A stretch of 64,000 bases of DNA from Xiphias gladius (Eukaryota; Chordata; Actinopteri; Istiophoriformes; Xiphiidae), in contig NC_053414.1 of the NCBI RefSeq assembly GCF_016859285.1, positions 6,893,017 to 6,957,016 of the forward strand, read 5' to 3'. The notes beneath the pieces were generated by a model that was not told where the DNA came from, did not search any database, and saw only the letters and a program-made list of their open reading frames with translations. Below are positions 36,132 through 48,297 of this stretch, one piece after another (positions within the stretch are counted from its first letter, which is position 1; each line of letters opens with the position of its first letter). Made by a program: the position numbers and the translations under genes.

Positions 36132-38019
36132 TGATCATGTCATCAATCTTTTTTTTCTTTTCGAGCAGATCTCAAACCACCGGGATGGCGGGTTTCCTCC
36201 AAAGCTGTTTGACTGCCTCAGGGTCTAATTCACTGCTTCCTCCTTCTTCTCATCCTTCGCTGGTGAAAAAAATGACACCGACAAGTGGCGGAGGGATGAT
36301 ATATATTAGAAATTGGCTCTGATTCTTTATTCTGTTGATTATTTGTCAGAGCTTATTTCCGCACACCTCCAAATGTCCCTGACCACAGATATTGCAAGAA
36401 ACAGACATGACACAAACAGGTGATCGGAAAAGCAGAAATAGAAATGTTTCACATCCTGTCTGAGTTTGTCTGCTCCGGTTTCATCTACACACACTGGTAA
36501 AACACCTGCTAGGACGTGCAAGACGTTTGGACGAAAATTCTCTGTTGATTCAGACGTCAAAAGGTCAGGATCAACACCACATTTGATTTTAACGTAAAAC
36601 AAGGGCTGGAAACCAGTGTTTTGCTTCCCTTTGTGATTACACATCTCAAGTCTGCTTCGCCACTGACCACACACAGCATGACTGGTTGTCGAGAGGTGAT
36701 AAGTTAAACCACTGGAGTTCATCAAAAACAAGATTTTCAGGGGGTGTTTAGTTTTTCTTTGAACAGGGAAGATTGATCTTGACTTTCGGCAGCAGTAGAT
36801 GGACCAAAGTAATCAAAGCCCAAACTCCACTGTCCTTCACTTTTGATTCCATACTAATCACCCACCATGACACAGCCGCCATCCCCTCTGTTATCCTGTC
36901 ACCTTCAGGCTCCCACCAGGCAGGGAAGCAAGTTTTTTCGGGGGGGGGGGGGTTTAGACATTTATTATTGACAGTTGAGAGATGTGACTGGAAACAGGGA
37001 CGATTAATCAAATTACCGAAAGCTATGCAGTCAACATTGAGCTCCTGGGGCCCCTGAGGATTTTGGATTAGCGAGCGGCATGCCCCCCCTGACTTTTCAA
37101 AATCCTTTTTCCGTGTCCCCTCAACCTCTTAACAGATCCGGTTTGATTTTCTCCCTAAAATCTCTGTGAACACCGTCCTGTCACTGTCCAGCTGCCGAAG
37201 TCAAGACGAGAGCACATCTGAGATGATGAGAACTGTTGATTTGCTCATCTGTGTTTTCTTTCCTCTGTTATCACTGCGCACCCACAACAATAAGATATCA
37301 AAGAGCGAGTAAAGGGTGGACTTTTTGCCCTGGGTTTTTTCCTCTCAGGCTGAGTAGAGGTTTCCCCACCTAGTGGAGGCCTCTGGGGCTGGACAGAAAG
37401 AGAGACTGCAGACAGTACTCACAACAGGGAAAAAGTACTTTCATCTCTTCTAATAAAACATTTCCTCAACTGCTATTGATCTCCTCTGATGATTTTAAGA
37501 AGGGTTGGTACATAATCAGTTTATCATGATCCTGTTTTTTTTTTTTTTTTTTTATTATGCGGTTGAAGAGTCCGTGTAAACTAAATATTAAATAGATCGC
37601 ATACCACTTGATGAAGACTAAAGACATGGTATAGCGAAGAAAAGAGGACCGGCACTACTGCAAGTCCCAGCCGTTGATGCATGAAGAAAAAGCCACGGTT
37701 AATAAACCACAGCTTGTTTGATTAGATGTGGGTGTAAAGCTCTGCAAAGCGAATGCCTTTTGATGTAACTGAACAACCGACGGTGAAACATTTTCAGCGG
37801 CACGCTTTATAAACGTACAGTCACTTTACTAGTTTCTCATTAAAAAAAAAAAAGAAAGAAAATAGGAAAAAAAACCCCACGTTTAAGCAGAGCAGCTGCC
37901 AACCTGGTTAGGTATCACATCTCCTCTTACCAACCGGCGACTTCTAACAATATGCGATACACTGCCTCTTACGTGTTAGACACTGACAGACTTAACCTAA
38001 GAAAAAAGGAGTGTCTTAC
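36132..38019. other. Probable il2rb 5' intron or promoter region
   Basis: No other exon recognised. It contains a G run (about 36940-36951) and a T run (about 37537-37552). If the small exon at 38020-38078 belongs to il2rb, this is its first intron. Confidence 0.45.
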
Positions 38020-38078
38020 CTCTCGATGAAGCTGTTCAACATCTGCCTCCGAGCACTGGTTTTATTCCATCTGCTGGA
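38020..38078 (-). other. Candidate non-coding 5' exon of il2rb
   Basis: On the minus strand a good acceptor (CTTTATTTGTCTGATGTTCT then CTCACAG) and a consensus donor (GAGAG/gtaagac) enclose 59 bases. It has two ATGs but no leader peptide in frame, so it would be untranslated. Support is splice-site quality only. Confidence 0.35.
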
Positions 38079-39371
38079 CTGTGAGAGAACATCAGACAAA
38101 TAAAGTTTACCCTCCCATACGAAATGGTAAACCACCACCCCGTGAACAAGAAAAGATAAAAGATAGTGTTTGCACTCTCTGAAGGGCAGTACTAAGAAAT
38201 TAGATCAAGAATCAAGATAAGCCCCTGCTCCCAGCTGATACCTGAAGTTGTGAAAATCGAGTTATTGTGTTCAAGCGAGTGGCACGTTTCCTCGTTTAGC
38301 GGCCTTCAACTAATAATCATCTGCGTATTTTGATGGCTTTGCCTGTTGTGCGTCTGTTTCTATAACTAGAAAAAACTGATACTTTTCATCAAGAAAAGAC
38401 AAGAAATCCACAACGCGGTTGTGACACAGGGGGATACTGGCTACTTTTGTGTCGATGATGTAGTTTTAATGGCCTGTACAAGTGAATTGTTTACCCTCCT
38501 TCAACTTCGATGCATGTATTCACACTGTGTGTTCAATCTCTCAAATTTGATGTGTGTTTCTTCTCTTTTTTGCCATGTTTGCCCTTTGTGGCAAACATTC
38601 AACTGACACACATTGAACAGTCGCTCCTTTTTTTTTTTTTTAAATCTACACCACACTGACATTTAAAAACTGTCAAAAACAGGATGAAAACTAAATGCGT
38701 GTGGTTCTGTGTTTCAGGTAAGATATGTGGTTATTACAGCCCACTGCAAACAGACCCACAAACACTCACAGCCCCAAAATACAAAACCCTGCACTCTGCA
38801 CAATAACAACAACAACACTACAGCATCTTTTTAAGGACCTCTTAAGCATTTTATATTTGTATGAGTACATTTCTATTAGAGCAAACTTTTCTTTGTCGTA
38901 GCGTGCACACAGCATTTTTATATATTATTTCTTTTTCCATTTCTGTGGACGGGGGAAGGCTCCGCAGTCACCAGTTTATGCAGTTTAACAAAGGTCAGAG
39001 TGTTTTTTCTGAGAACCCAAATGTTCCATTATTCTGACTGGTGGACTTCCTTCTAACGGCACTTCCTGTTCTTAAAACATGCATCAATAAGATTCATGTC
39101 ATGATCTCTCTCATTGTCATCTCAATGAGGGAAGGAAAAAGGTGAAGATTAGCTTCCCAACTGTTTGCTTCATAGGAAACAAGTAAATGTGTATCAGTAC
39201 TCAGGAAGTTGACAAGTTTAAAAGTCAACTTTTTTTTCTATGCTATTTCTGAATATTAAAAAAAAAAAAATGTTATCACTTGTTTAAAAAAAAAAAAAGT
39301 GGTGAAAAGGGAAGAGGAACAAAATAGATTCTCTTAAAGTCACAGTATATGTAACATATTGGATTCAGGCG

Positions 39372-39437
39372 GAACTGTACGATAGCAGCATCGAGTCCAT
39401 CCTGTCGTACAGTTCTGTGTACCAAAGCGGATACTGA
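39372..39437 (+). mobile_element. Possible relic of non-LTR retrotransposon reverse transcriptase
   Basis: Twenty-one codons read 'ELYDSSIESILSYSS', which resembles the 'LYxxxIESIL' block near the C-terminal end of Rex1/CR1-type reverse transcriptases. A stop follows soon after, so it is a dead fragment. The call rests on a short match. Confidence 0.4.
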
Positions 39438-42239
39438 AGGGACTAAGATGTTCCTCGACGGGTGCTTGAGAAAGCCGAACTTTTACAGCAAAAGGCGGAT
39501 CACATCCCAGAGGCTGCGTTCAGACGGAAATCCTCAGACAAGCAGGCCAAGATAAACCCCAACGAGTTGTCAAGGACAGGGAACAACGGAGGAACCTTAT
39601 TATGGCCTTACATCCCAGACGGGCTGAGGAGGATTAACTCTACCCCATTAATAACAGATCACATGTGATTAGATGACATTCATCTTATTACAAAAACGTA
39701 ACTTTAGTCTGTTTACATTTGCTCCGTTACCTTGGCTTTGCATGTACAAACTGTCCTGGTGTGATCTGTCCAAACACGCCAACCTGACGACTGTAATCCT
39801 CTACTAAACCTCAGCGTGGGTGGTCTTTGGAAGCAGGGTTTTCACTGTGACTGATCAATAAAACCTGAATTACGTGTAATGCAATCACAGTAATCTGTAG
39901 TAGACTGTCGAAACACAGCAGGTTGCCTTACAAGATATCAGATGTGAGTGCATTATCATATGCTTATTTCATTTGCTATGGTTAGTAGTTAGTCTGTAAA
40001 TCGCAATTGAGTCCCCAGTGTCCACACCCAAAGTCATAAACTTTGAGTCCGGAGCAACAGAGACGTCAAAATGTGTTTTTCACCAATCTGAAAGGGGCAA
40101 TGCAACATATTTTTAATGTCAAAAGTCAATTTACTGGTCATGGAGAGCACTGCTCAGCCTGTGAAAACACTTCCGTGGCTCTGGAGGAGCTTTGTCTCGG
40201 GTTTGAGGAACACACGTTTCCAAAAATAAAAAAACAAAACAAAGTGTGTCTGTGTCTACCAGAAGACACTTTCAAGTTACATCATGGGAAGTGTGGGATC
40301 CTGGGGTTTTGGAGCTTGACCTGAACTAAGGACTAAAAAGGCCCTTGCTGGGTGAATTCTGACCATTCCTATTTAAATCTACTTGCACGTACCCCGGCTT
40401 AATGGCAGTGCAACTCTAAATTGCTCCACAAGTCATTTCAAAGTGCTCTGAATGGGAATGTTGAAAGCTAATGCCGTTGACTCTCCATTCTAATTGGATC
40501 TCTGCTGGGACGCAGTCGCTGTGACCCACTAACTTGGCAGTGGGCTTGCTCAGTTCTCCTAATACAGTGCCGGCTTCCGCCAGGACCCATCTGTTCTCAC
40601 GTATCGAGTTTTCAAAGTCATGAAACAGTGTAGCTGTTGTGAGCCGTCTTTGATTTTCTCAAACCAAGAACTCTTTCTAGTATCAATTTGTCAGGTACTA
40701 TCTGCTCGATGGTCTACCTTTATCTAGACTCTTTCACCGAGGTGCATTTGGTTTGGTTCATATCTATCTGTCGCTCCTGACATTTGGACTTCCCCCTGCG
40801 CTGCTCCAACGGCGAAATGAAAAAGCTGACACCGTTCTCTGAGTCTCTCTTTCTTCTCTCCATTTCATAGAGATACAGGCAAACAACCACACAAACTACA
40901 CACCCATCATTAACACACACACACACACAAAACCACTTCCTAACCCCCTTCTCTTCCCCGAAAGCTACTGACGTTTCCAATAAGAAAAAAAACCCATTAA
41001 CTATCCAACAAGTGTGGTCCGTCCTGTTGCATGCAGTCTCTTGTATGATACACACATTTTTCTTGATGACACTGGTACAAAGACTAATAGTGTCAAGGCC
41101 TCTGACACCTGCCATATTGCCAGGATAGTCTCAGTCCTGCAAGCATTTAGATGCATTATTTAACACTGTCTGCTGAGGTAGCTGGTTTCACCGGACGTAA
41201 AAAAAAAAACACGTTTCAACTCATTCAAAACTTTTCTCTGTGAAAATACATTTGATTTTGTACAAGAACGTGAAGAACAATGAATCAGGAAATGCAGGCG
41301 CTTCTCATGTTAGCTGAACTAATAGAACCAGTCGGAGTTTATTCAGCATTCCTGCTCTAGTCACTTCAGCTATGCCATGGTCAAATGAAGTCTGCAGGAT
41401 GCAATGTTCACTGGTCACGTCAGGAACAGAAAAGCCTCTGTGCGGGATGAAACTGAGCTTTTTCCTTTTTAATTACTTGGCGAGTTTGGGGGGGATTGTT
41501 AAACCGGGTCACCAGACTTAGACCACATTTAAAGCAACCTTAGCCCTGTGTAAAAAAAGCAGAGCCCCCTCTTTGAATGGGACTAGTCCGGCAATGCAGC
41601 AGGGGGTGCTGACACACCTGGAAAAAAAAAAAATGCAGGGTCACCCAGGAAAAAAAAAAAAAAAGGTAAAACCTGGCGCAGCTTTTTCCTGCGACGCAGT
41701 ACATCGTCTTCTGGCATGGTGCTGTGGTGGCCACTTAAACACGTGCAAGCGCACATTCCTGGTGGATTACTGTGTACGGTGAACACTGAATTTGTTATGT
41801 TTACCTCGTGAAGTGGCCACCATAATGACAGATAGCAACAGAGTTGTGCAATCTTGTCTCAGATCTTGGCTCAGATGGCAAATCACTGTGCAGTGTTCTG
41901 GCATCTGATAAGTCTTCAAACCCATGGGTCTGGACTTCCTGGATCATATTTCATGTCTCACCGATACCTGAAGCAACAGGTCCTTGCAACGCAGGGCTGT
42001 TTTTGGGGTTAACACCGACTTGGCTGTAACAAGCTGAGTGAGCTACGGTTGCATGCAGCTACAAGAAAGTGTAGGGCGAGAAATGCCGTTGGTTTTGGTT
42101 ATAACGCTCTACCTGAAATCAGTTGGTGGAGAAATTTGCATAAACCATAACAGCAGCACATAGCATGTAGGAGTGAGCAACATAATGAGAAACGGTGGCG
42201 CTGACGTGGCTGGTTGGCAGAGAAAGCGTGTGGGTTTGT

Positions 42240-42620
42240 CAAATTGTTCAGTCAACGTTTACAAGATCGATTTGCCACAAAATTTGGTACAGACCATTTA
42301 TGGTTCGGACACGTTGTAACCCAGTAAATTTAGCGAGCGCCTCATTTTTTTGTGTGGTGCAACATTTTTTGAAGTTAAATGTCATGAAAGCTGTTGAAAG
42401 GATTGTCTTGAAATTTGGCACAAACATTCATGTTCCCCACAGGATGAAACGTAATGACTTTGATTTCCCACCAACTTTTCCTCTAGTGACAGAATAAGGT
42501 CAGACTTTCAATTTGTCCATTGCTTTGGTTGGTAACATCATGTAAGTATTGTCACTGTGAGCAACGTTAGCATGCCGACATTAGTATTTAGCTCAAAGCA
42601 CAGCCTCACACAAAAGAACA
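42240..42620. repeat. Dispersed fish repeat (same family as 12.9-13.5 kb)
   Basis: It contains 'CACAAAATTTGGTACAGACC', 'TTGAAATTTGGCACAAACAT', 'CATGTTCCCCACAGGATGAA' and 'ACGTTAGCATGCCGACATTAG', all shared in diverged form with the other copies. Confidence 0.7.
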
Positions 42621-43236
42621 TGCTAAACAATTGATATGGTCCCGTAATACACCATTAATTGATCTTTTTTGGGCCCCTTTTTTCTTTCTCTTTCTCTCTC
42701 CTCACTCCTCCACTATTTGCCTTTCTCTGTCTATCACTTCCTCCACCTTTTCTAACCTTCCCACACATACCACATCTCTCATTTTCAAACACTTTTTCCC
42801 CACATACCTGTTTTGGGTTTCTCTTTCTCTTTCCTGTTAACATCCCTGACTTTTTTGTGTGAACCTAGAGTGTATGTGTGACAGGATTTCATACAAGGTT
42901 ATCTTCTGTGTTTAACAATAATCGAGATGGGGCTAAAAAGTTTGGTTCCAAAATGATGCAATTGCGTTTAGGGTACGTTTACCGTAACAGGACTTTTATT
43001 ACAAGTCAAAATACCAAAAATGTGTTGTCATTGTCTCTCATTGGAAGACTTGATGACGTGATTGGGCAGTGACAGCTTCAGAAAAAGCTAGTTAGGGGAC
43101 CTGGAAACTTCACTCTAATCATTTTACTCACAAATATGTCTCACTTTAAGCAAATGTTAAAATTCAAATATGACCAAAAACATTTCGTCATTTAATCATT
43201 ACCATCACTGATGTCATCCTTGTCATCATTTATCGA

Positions 43237-43239
<3 letters not shown>

Positions 43240-43286
<47 letters not shown>
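43240..43286. repeat. (AC)n microsatellite
   Basis: About 23 AC units in intergenic DNA. Confidence 0.96.
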
Positions 43287-43288
<2 letters not shown>

Positions 43289-44149
43289 TTTACACTAAAA
43301 TCACTTCTATTCTGTCTTCTAAAAACATCTCATGAACAAAAACCAAACTTTATCATCCTCAAAACCATCATTATCACTTTTGCCATACCATGCTTTCCTA
43401 CCACAGACTCCTTCATTCATTAACCTGAAAAAAAAGTTTGTTCTAGATCAGAAACAAAGCTCTTGACCAGGCATAATTCATGTACGAACTTACTTCGCTA
43501 GCGTCGTACCGTGGAGATCTCTTCCTCTTGCGTCACAATCTCTCATCATCTACGTTCAAAATTATCGATAAGCTGTTTCAACGTCCGTAGACAAAGATTA
43601 TACTGAAAGTCTTGACACAGAGCCTATCTTTTTTCGAGATCTACAGTGACGTATAGGAAATCTTTCTGAGTAAAAAAAAAAAAAAAAGGAAAAAAAAGTT
43701 GTGGTTAGTGTGGTTTCCCTGAAGTAGTATGAAAGTTTTATCTGGGTAGTGATGTTAGCCATGTTTCAACAATTGTGAAACAACAGGATGGAAACCCCTT
43801 TTAGTGTTGGCCCCCTTTTTTGGCCTGGTTTGTGACTTTCTTTTCCTCTCTACTCCTGTTCATGTTACTTTACAGTTATCAATTTAGTTCCAGGCACAGC
43901 AGAAACTCTGAGTTAATCAACGTCTCTTTATAAATGCCATTGTGTTACTATCACAAGTGGTGAGAAGTAACAGAAGTGTGTGCTTTCCCACACTGGACAT
44001 TAAAATGGCCTTAAAACAACTCTTGAAATATTAAAATACCCAGACACAAACCTCTCAGTATAAACTCAAGGATCTTTAATTTCATGCCTCCATTTTCCCT
44101 GAGTTTTAAGACTTAAAAAAACAACCTGAATCAATCCTTTAAGTCTATT

Positions 44150-44500
44150 TTAAAGAAAGAGATTGACATTTTTGGGAAATAGCTTGTACGCTTGCCTGCC
44201 GAGAGTTAGATGAGACGATTAATACCACTCTCATGTTTGTATGATAAATATGAAGCTAGAGCCGGCGGAGGGTCAGCCTAGCTTAGCATAAAGACCGGAA
44301 ACAGGGGGAAACGGCTAGCCTAGCTCGGTCCAAAGGCAACAAAAGCTGCCTGCCGGCACATCGAAGGCTCACTATTTAACACATTATGTCTTGTTTGTTT
44401 GATCTGTAGTTGTTGTCTTCTTGGGCATGCGCGGGACTATTTCTTTATGTCGTCTCCTGGAGTCTTGTTATCGCCGTGAAGGTGCCAGGCAGTCAACTGC
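44150..44500 (+). mobile_element. MITE-like fish repeat, copy 1
   Basis: It begins around 'TTTTAAAGAAAGAGATTGAC' and carries 'GCCGAGAGTTAGATGAGACG', 'AGCTTAGCATAAAGACCGGA' and 'GGGGGAAACGGCTAGCCTAG', wording of a repeat found very widely in percomorph fish. The right end is not clearly defined. It codes for nothing recognisable. Confidence 0.65.
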
Positions 44501-47491
44501 CAATATGTACTTTGAACGAGTACACCCGGTTGGTTCCTGCGATCACTTCTCCTCCTAGTGCAACTATACAATCTAAGGGATCAGGGATCAAACCCACAGT
44601 CCAAAGTGTTCCATGCAAAAATACTCCCCAAAATTTAACTGAGGCAAATATGAGGATCAAGCGGTATGAATTTAACAAACAAAACTGGATATCTTCAAAA
44701 CCTACAGTCTTAAGGCAGATGGGTACCTCCCCGGTGCTCACATTTAAGCATATTGCTGGAAAAGGCCTACTACTCAAAAATGACAAGCGTTGAAAACCAT
44801 AAACATTTGTATATAAAGAAGTAGTTGTGTTGGACTTTGTTGGAACTCATAACAGTAGGACAGGAACTACTAGGAAGGAGGACACGTACAAAGGGGAACA
44901 CGCAAGGACCGAGTCGTGTACTAATTGTTGCACAGAACGAGGCCTGTGGATTCAGTCCCCCATCACTTACAGCGGATGAGCGTGTGAGTAATGTCTTGAG
45001 GTAGGCTTCAAAAAATCCAAGCCCGTCCTTGTAGAAACAGCGCCCTTAAATATACCTTCAATTGAGTGATCAGCCTCAAGGCCTTAGAACTGCAGTTTTT
45101 TTCAAAAAATGATGCTGTTCTACTGCATAAAGTTACTTTTTCCATGTATTGTTTTTTCAATTTTTTATTTTTTTTTGCCTGTATACTAGAATTAAAAGCT
45201 AAAGTGCTTGTTGATGGAAAATTTGAATCTTACAATCTCTGGTTTAGTCTGAACTCCAATGTATAGCATCAGCTTTCTTTTTTTTTTTTTTTACTTTGGC
45301 GCCCCCCAGTGGTAGTATATATAAACAAAAAACAAAAAACAGCAATGCACGCTGCTGAGCCAAAGGTTGAAAATGCAATTTTTGAGTTACATTGCAAAAC
45401 CAGCAGTTATACTTCACCGCATGGTGATCAGTCACCGTCACAGACTAAACATGTCGCTGTCATGCAGACTCACTTTTGGCAAAGTTGAGTGAATCTGTCC
45501 TTTCAGCTGCAGGAGACTCATGTTCATGTGCCGTTTGTTTTCCAGACTTGACTCTCTGACACATTGGTGGGGGGAAAGTACGAGAACTGTCCAGTATCAC
45601 ATCACGCATGCACTTCATGCCACCTCACGTTACACTTCACCTTTTCGTAAACCAACATAAACAAATGTAACTTCTGCTCCAGCCCAGAGCCTCTGTATGA
45701 AGGAACTGTTCATATCTCGGGTTTGAAAGTTCAGTTAAAGTAAACAAAGAGACAACAAAGAGATGGACAAAAAGGAACATAAAGCGGTTTAAAATGACCA
45801 CAAGTTAGTCAGTCCATTTGCATTTTTGTAGATAAATATTTAAAATATTTCTCAATAACACGATGCATATGAACGCAGCGTTAAAATACGGTGTTCAAGA
45901 CAACCCAGCATCACAAGCGGCATCCCGACCTATACTGAAGTTGAAGGGAGATTAACTATACATGTTAAACTAGATGCCACCTGATGTCACTGCAGAGGTC
46001 ACACTACAGCTGTACTGTAAATGCTATGGTTGACAGCTGTTCTGACGGTTTACTGCCCTCAAGTGTTTGAATTTCCCATCAACATCATCGCTTAGCTCTG
46101 TCTTTGTCAGCTGGGGATCAGACATCAATTGACTCTGTGGTAATCAAATTGAAATACCTCAACACAGTGTTGAAAGTACCGAGCACACAGGTTAATAACT
46201 GTCCAAAACATATTGTCAATCTTCAAACAAGGCAGTGGAAAATTGTTATTCTTATTGTTTATTTAAAAAAAAAAAAAAGGAGATTCTCAATTTTTCCTTT
46301 TTACGGTTGATTTGACAAAAAAGATTATTTAGGGACTGAACAACAAAACTGACCCCTGTGAGCTACTGCGCACAGCGAGATAACAGAGATAATTTCTTTG
46401 TCAGATCGACACACTCACCAGTCAGGGGCCAGGACGAGATGACTACTCCCTCCTGATAGTACAGCTGAGATAAAAAATTAAGAAAAATCCGGTTGACTCC
46501 TTTTTGTGTTGTTTGTACAACAACCGTGCGAGAGAACACTTGGGCAAAACTACTCTGAAATGAAATTTACAAGTGTCCGATTTACCAAAAGAGGAAGTTG
46601 GGAATTTTGAAAGTCTCACTTTCCTTTTAACTCGGTCAATTGACTGTGCATCTAAATTTACAGTGACGTGGTTGTTTACAGTTGTTCTTGCTCTTTGCCT
46701 CAAATGCAATTCAGGATCATTATTCTCAAGTTAAGATATTATTGTAGTCTCGTTCGGAGGTTAGCAGGGTTTCGTGTTTTCATGACAAGGTGCACTGCTC
46801 CCTGTCTGTTCAACTCTACGAAACCAACCAAGAGAGCCCGGAAAACACACAACAATTTTTGAGGAAGAAGGAAAGAGAACTTTTATAGATGTAAAGCATG
46901 TTGAGCTGCTATGTACATAAAAAGCAACGTTATTTATTTTATTTAATTTTTTACCAGCCGCCCTGCCTGGAAACCATTTAAGTTGCCACAGAAAGAAGAA
47001 TGATCTTTCCAAATAGTGCATTGTGATTGCTATTTGAAAAGTTAGTGGATCACATCGATATCAGAGATGTGTACAATAACGTAAAATACAAGTAGTCGGT
47101 GAAAAAAACAAAACAAAAAAAGGTATCATTTAAAATGACAAAACATCACTGACAGTTAGTTCCAGTGTATTTATTTATTGGATGCGAATCATTTTCTTTC
47201 ACTAGTGGATACATTGAAAGGAAATGAGACACTCTTGAGGCAGTGTGTGTTTGCGTGTGTGTTTGCGTGCCCTTTTGTGTGCGTGTGTATCTAAAAAGCA
47301 TTCTAAATATACTGTATTTCAGACATAAGCATTGCTGCTATAAAAAGACCCTCTCCTGTTTCAAAACTGCTTAATGAGTCAAGTTTAGTGTTCACACATT
47401 GTTGGTTCTTCAGCTGATTTACACTGTGTGTTTGGAAAAAAAACGCCCTTTAGTGATCTATACTTTAGATTACCTGTTATTTTTTTTAATG

Positions 47492-47879
47492 TTAAAGTAG
47501 GAGTTTGACATTTTTTGGGAACTTTGCTTATTTTCCCGTCTTGCGGAGAATTACAGAAGATGAAAAGACCAACACCGCTCTCGTCTGTGAGCTAAATATC
47601 AAGCCACCGAAACCTGCCGTTGTCACATTTCTGTGCGTGCAGCGCGTAAGCAAACGAGACACAGCGTGTTAATTAGGAAAAATTCAGGGGTCCCGGTAGG
47701 TGGATTTCATTGCCTTCAGACAGAGCCAGGCTAGCTGCTTCCCGCTGTTTCGCGTCGTTGTGCTAAGCTAAGTCAACCAGCAGGCACGAGAGCGGTATCA
47801 ATTTTCTAATCTAACCTTTGCAAGGAAGCAAATAAGCAGTAAGCACTTCCCACAAAAACTATTCAAACTATTCCTTTAA
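47492..47879. mobile_element. MITE-like fish repeat with terminal inverted repeats, copy 2
   Basis: The left end TTAAAGTAGGAGTTTGA and the right end TCAAACTATTCCTTTAA are imperfect inverted repeats (about 13 of 17). Inside are 'AGCTAAATATCAAGCCACCG', 'AGCCAGGCTAGCTGCTTCCC' and 'TGCTAAGCTAAGTC', a diverged, partly rearranged relative of the element at 44150-44500. It lies just downstream of mpst. Confidence 0.65.
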
Positions 47880-47998
47880 ACCTTAGCACACTTTCCCCAA
47901 CAACAAACTAAGAACTTCATTCTTCTTTTCTTGTCAATCAGTCCAAGTCTGGTCCAGTCTTAAACCATCAAACACACCTCCTTTTACTTCCAAACCAA

Positions 47999-48297
47999 TC
48001 ACAAACTTTTCCCTCGTCCTTCAGATATTACGTGCTCGGGGGCGGCGCGGGTGTACCACTCTGACCAACCGCCGTCGTACACCGACACCCCCGGGTGTCC
48101 GCAGCCGTGGGCCGCCAGTGCCACGTGACACGCAGTCACGGCCGAGCCGCATAAGACACAGAGAGGGTAACCGAGGTCCACCCCCGCCCGGGCGAACAAG
48201 GCCCGGAGTTGCTCCTTGGGCAGGAAGTGACCCGACGGGGACAGGAAGGAGTGGAAGGGCACGTTGATGGAGCCAGGGATGTGGCCGGGCTCTGTGT
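47999..48297 (-). CDS. mpst: mpst exon 2: catalytic rhodanese half
   Basis: It encodes TEPGHIPGSINVPF to SEGRGKSL and TGA. The catalytic Cys243 lies in 'CVLCGSAVTACHVALAAHGC', followed by 'VYDGGWSEWY'. The acceptor follows a CT-rich tract (TTTTCTCTCTCTCTCTAATTGACAG in parts). Confidence 0.96.

Larger units (their letters stand above)
38079..47998. other. Intergenic between il2rb and mpst, repeat-rich
   Basis: I find no exon set here, and in particular no BTB-domain frames that would indicate KCTD17, the gene between MPST and TMPRSS6 in human. Contents: homopolymer A/T runs, a LINE coding relic (39372-39437), a 12-base inverted repeat (41725-41822), a dispersed repeat copy (42240-42620), (AC)n (43240-43286) and two related MITE-like elements (44150-44500, 47492-47879). 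Confidence 0.55.
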
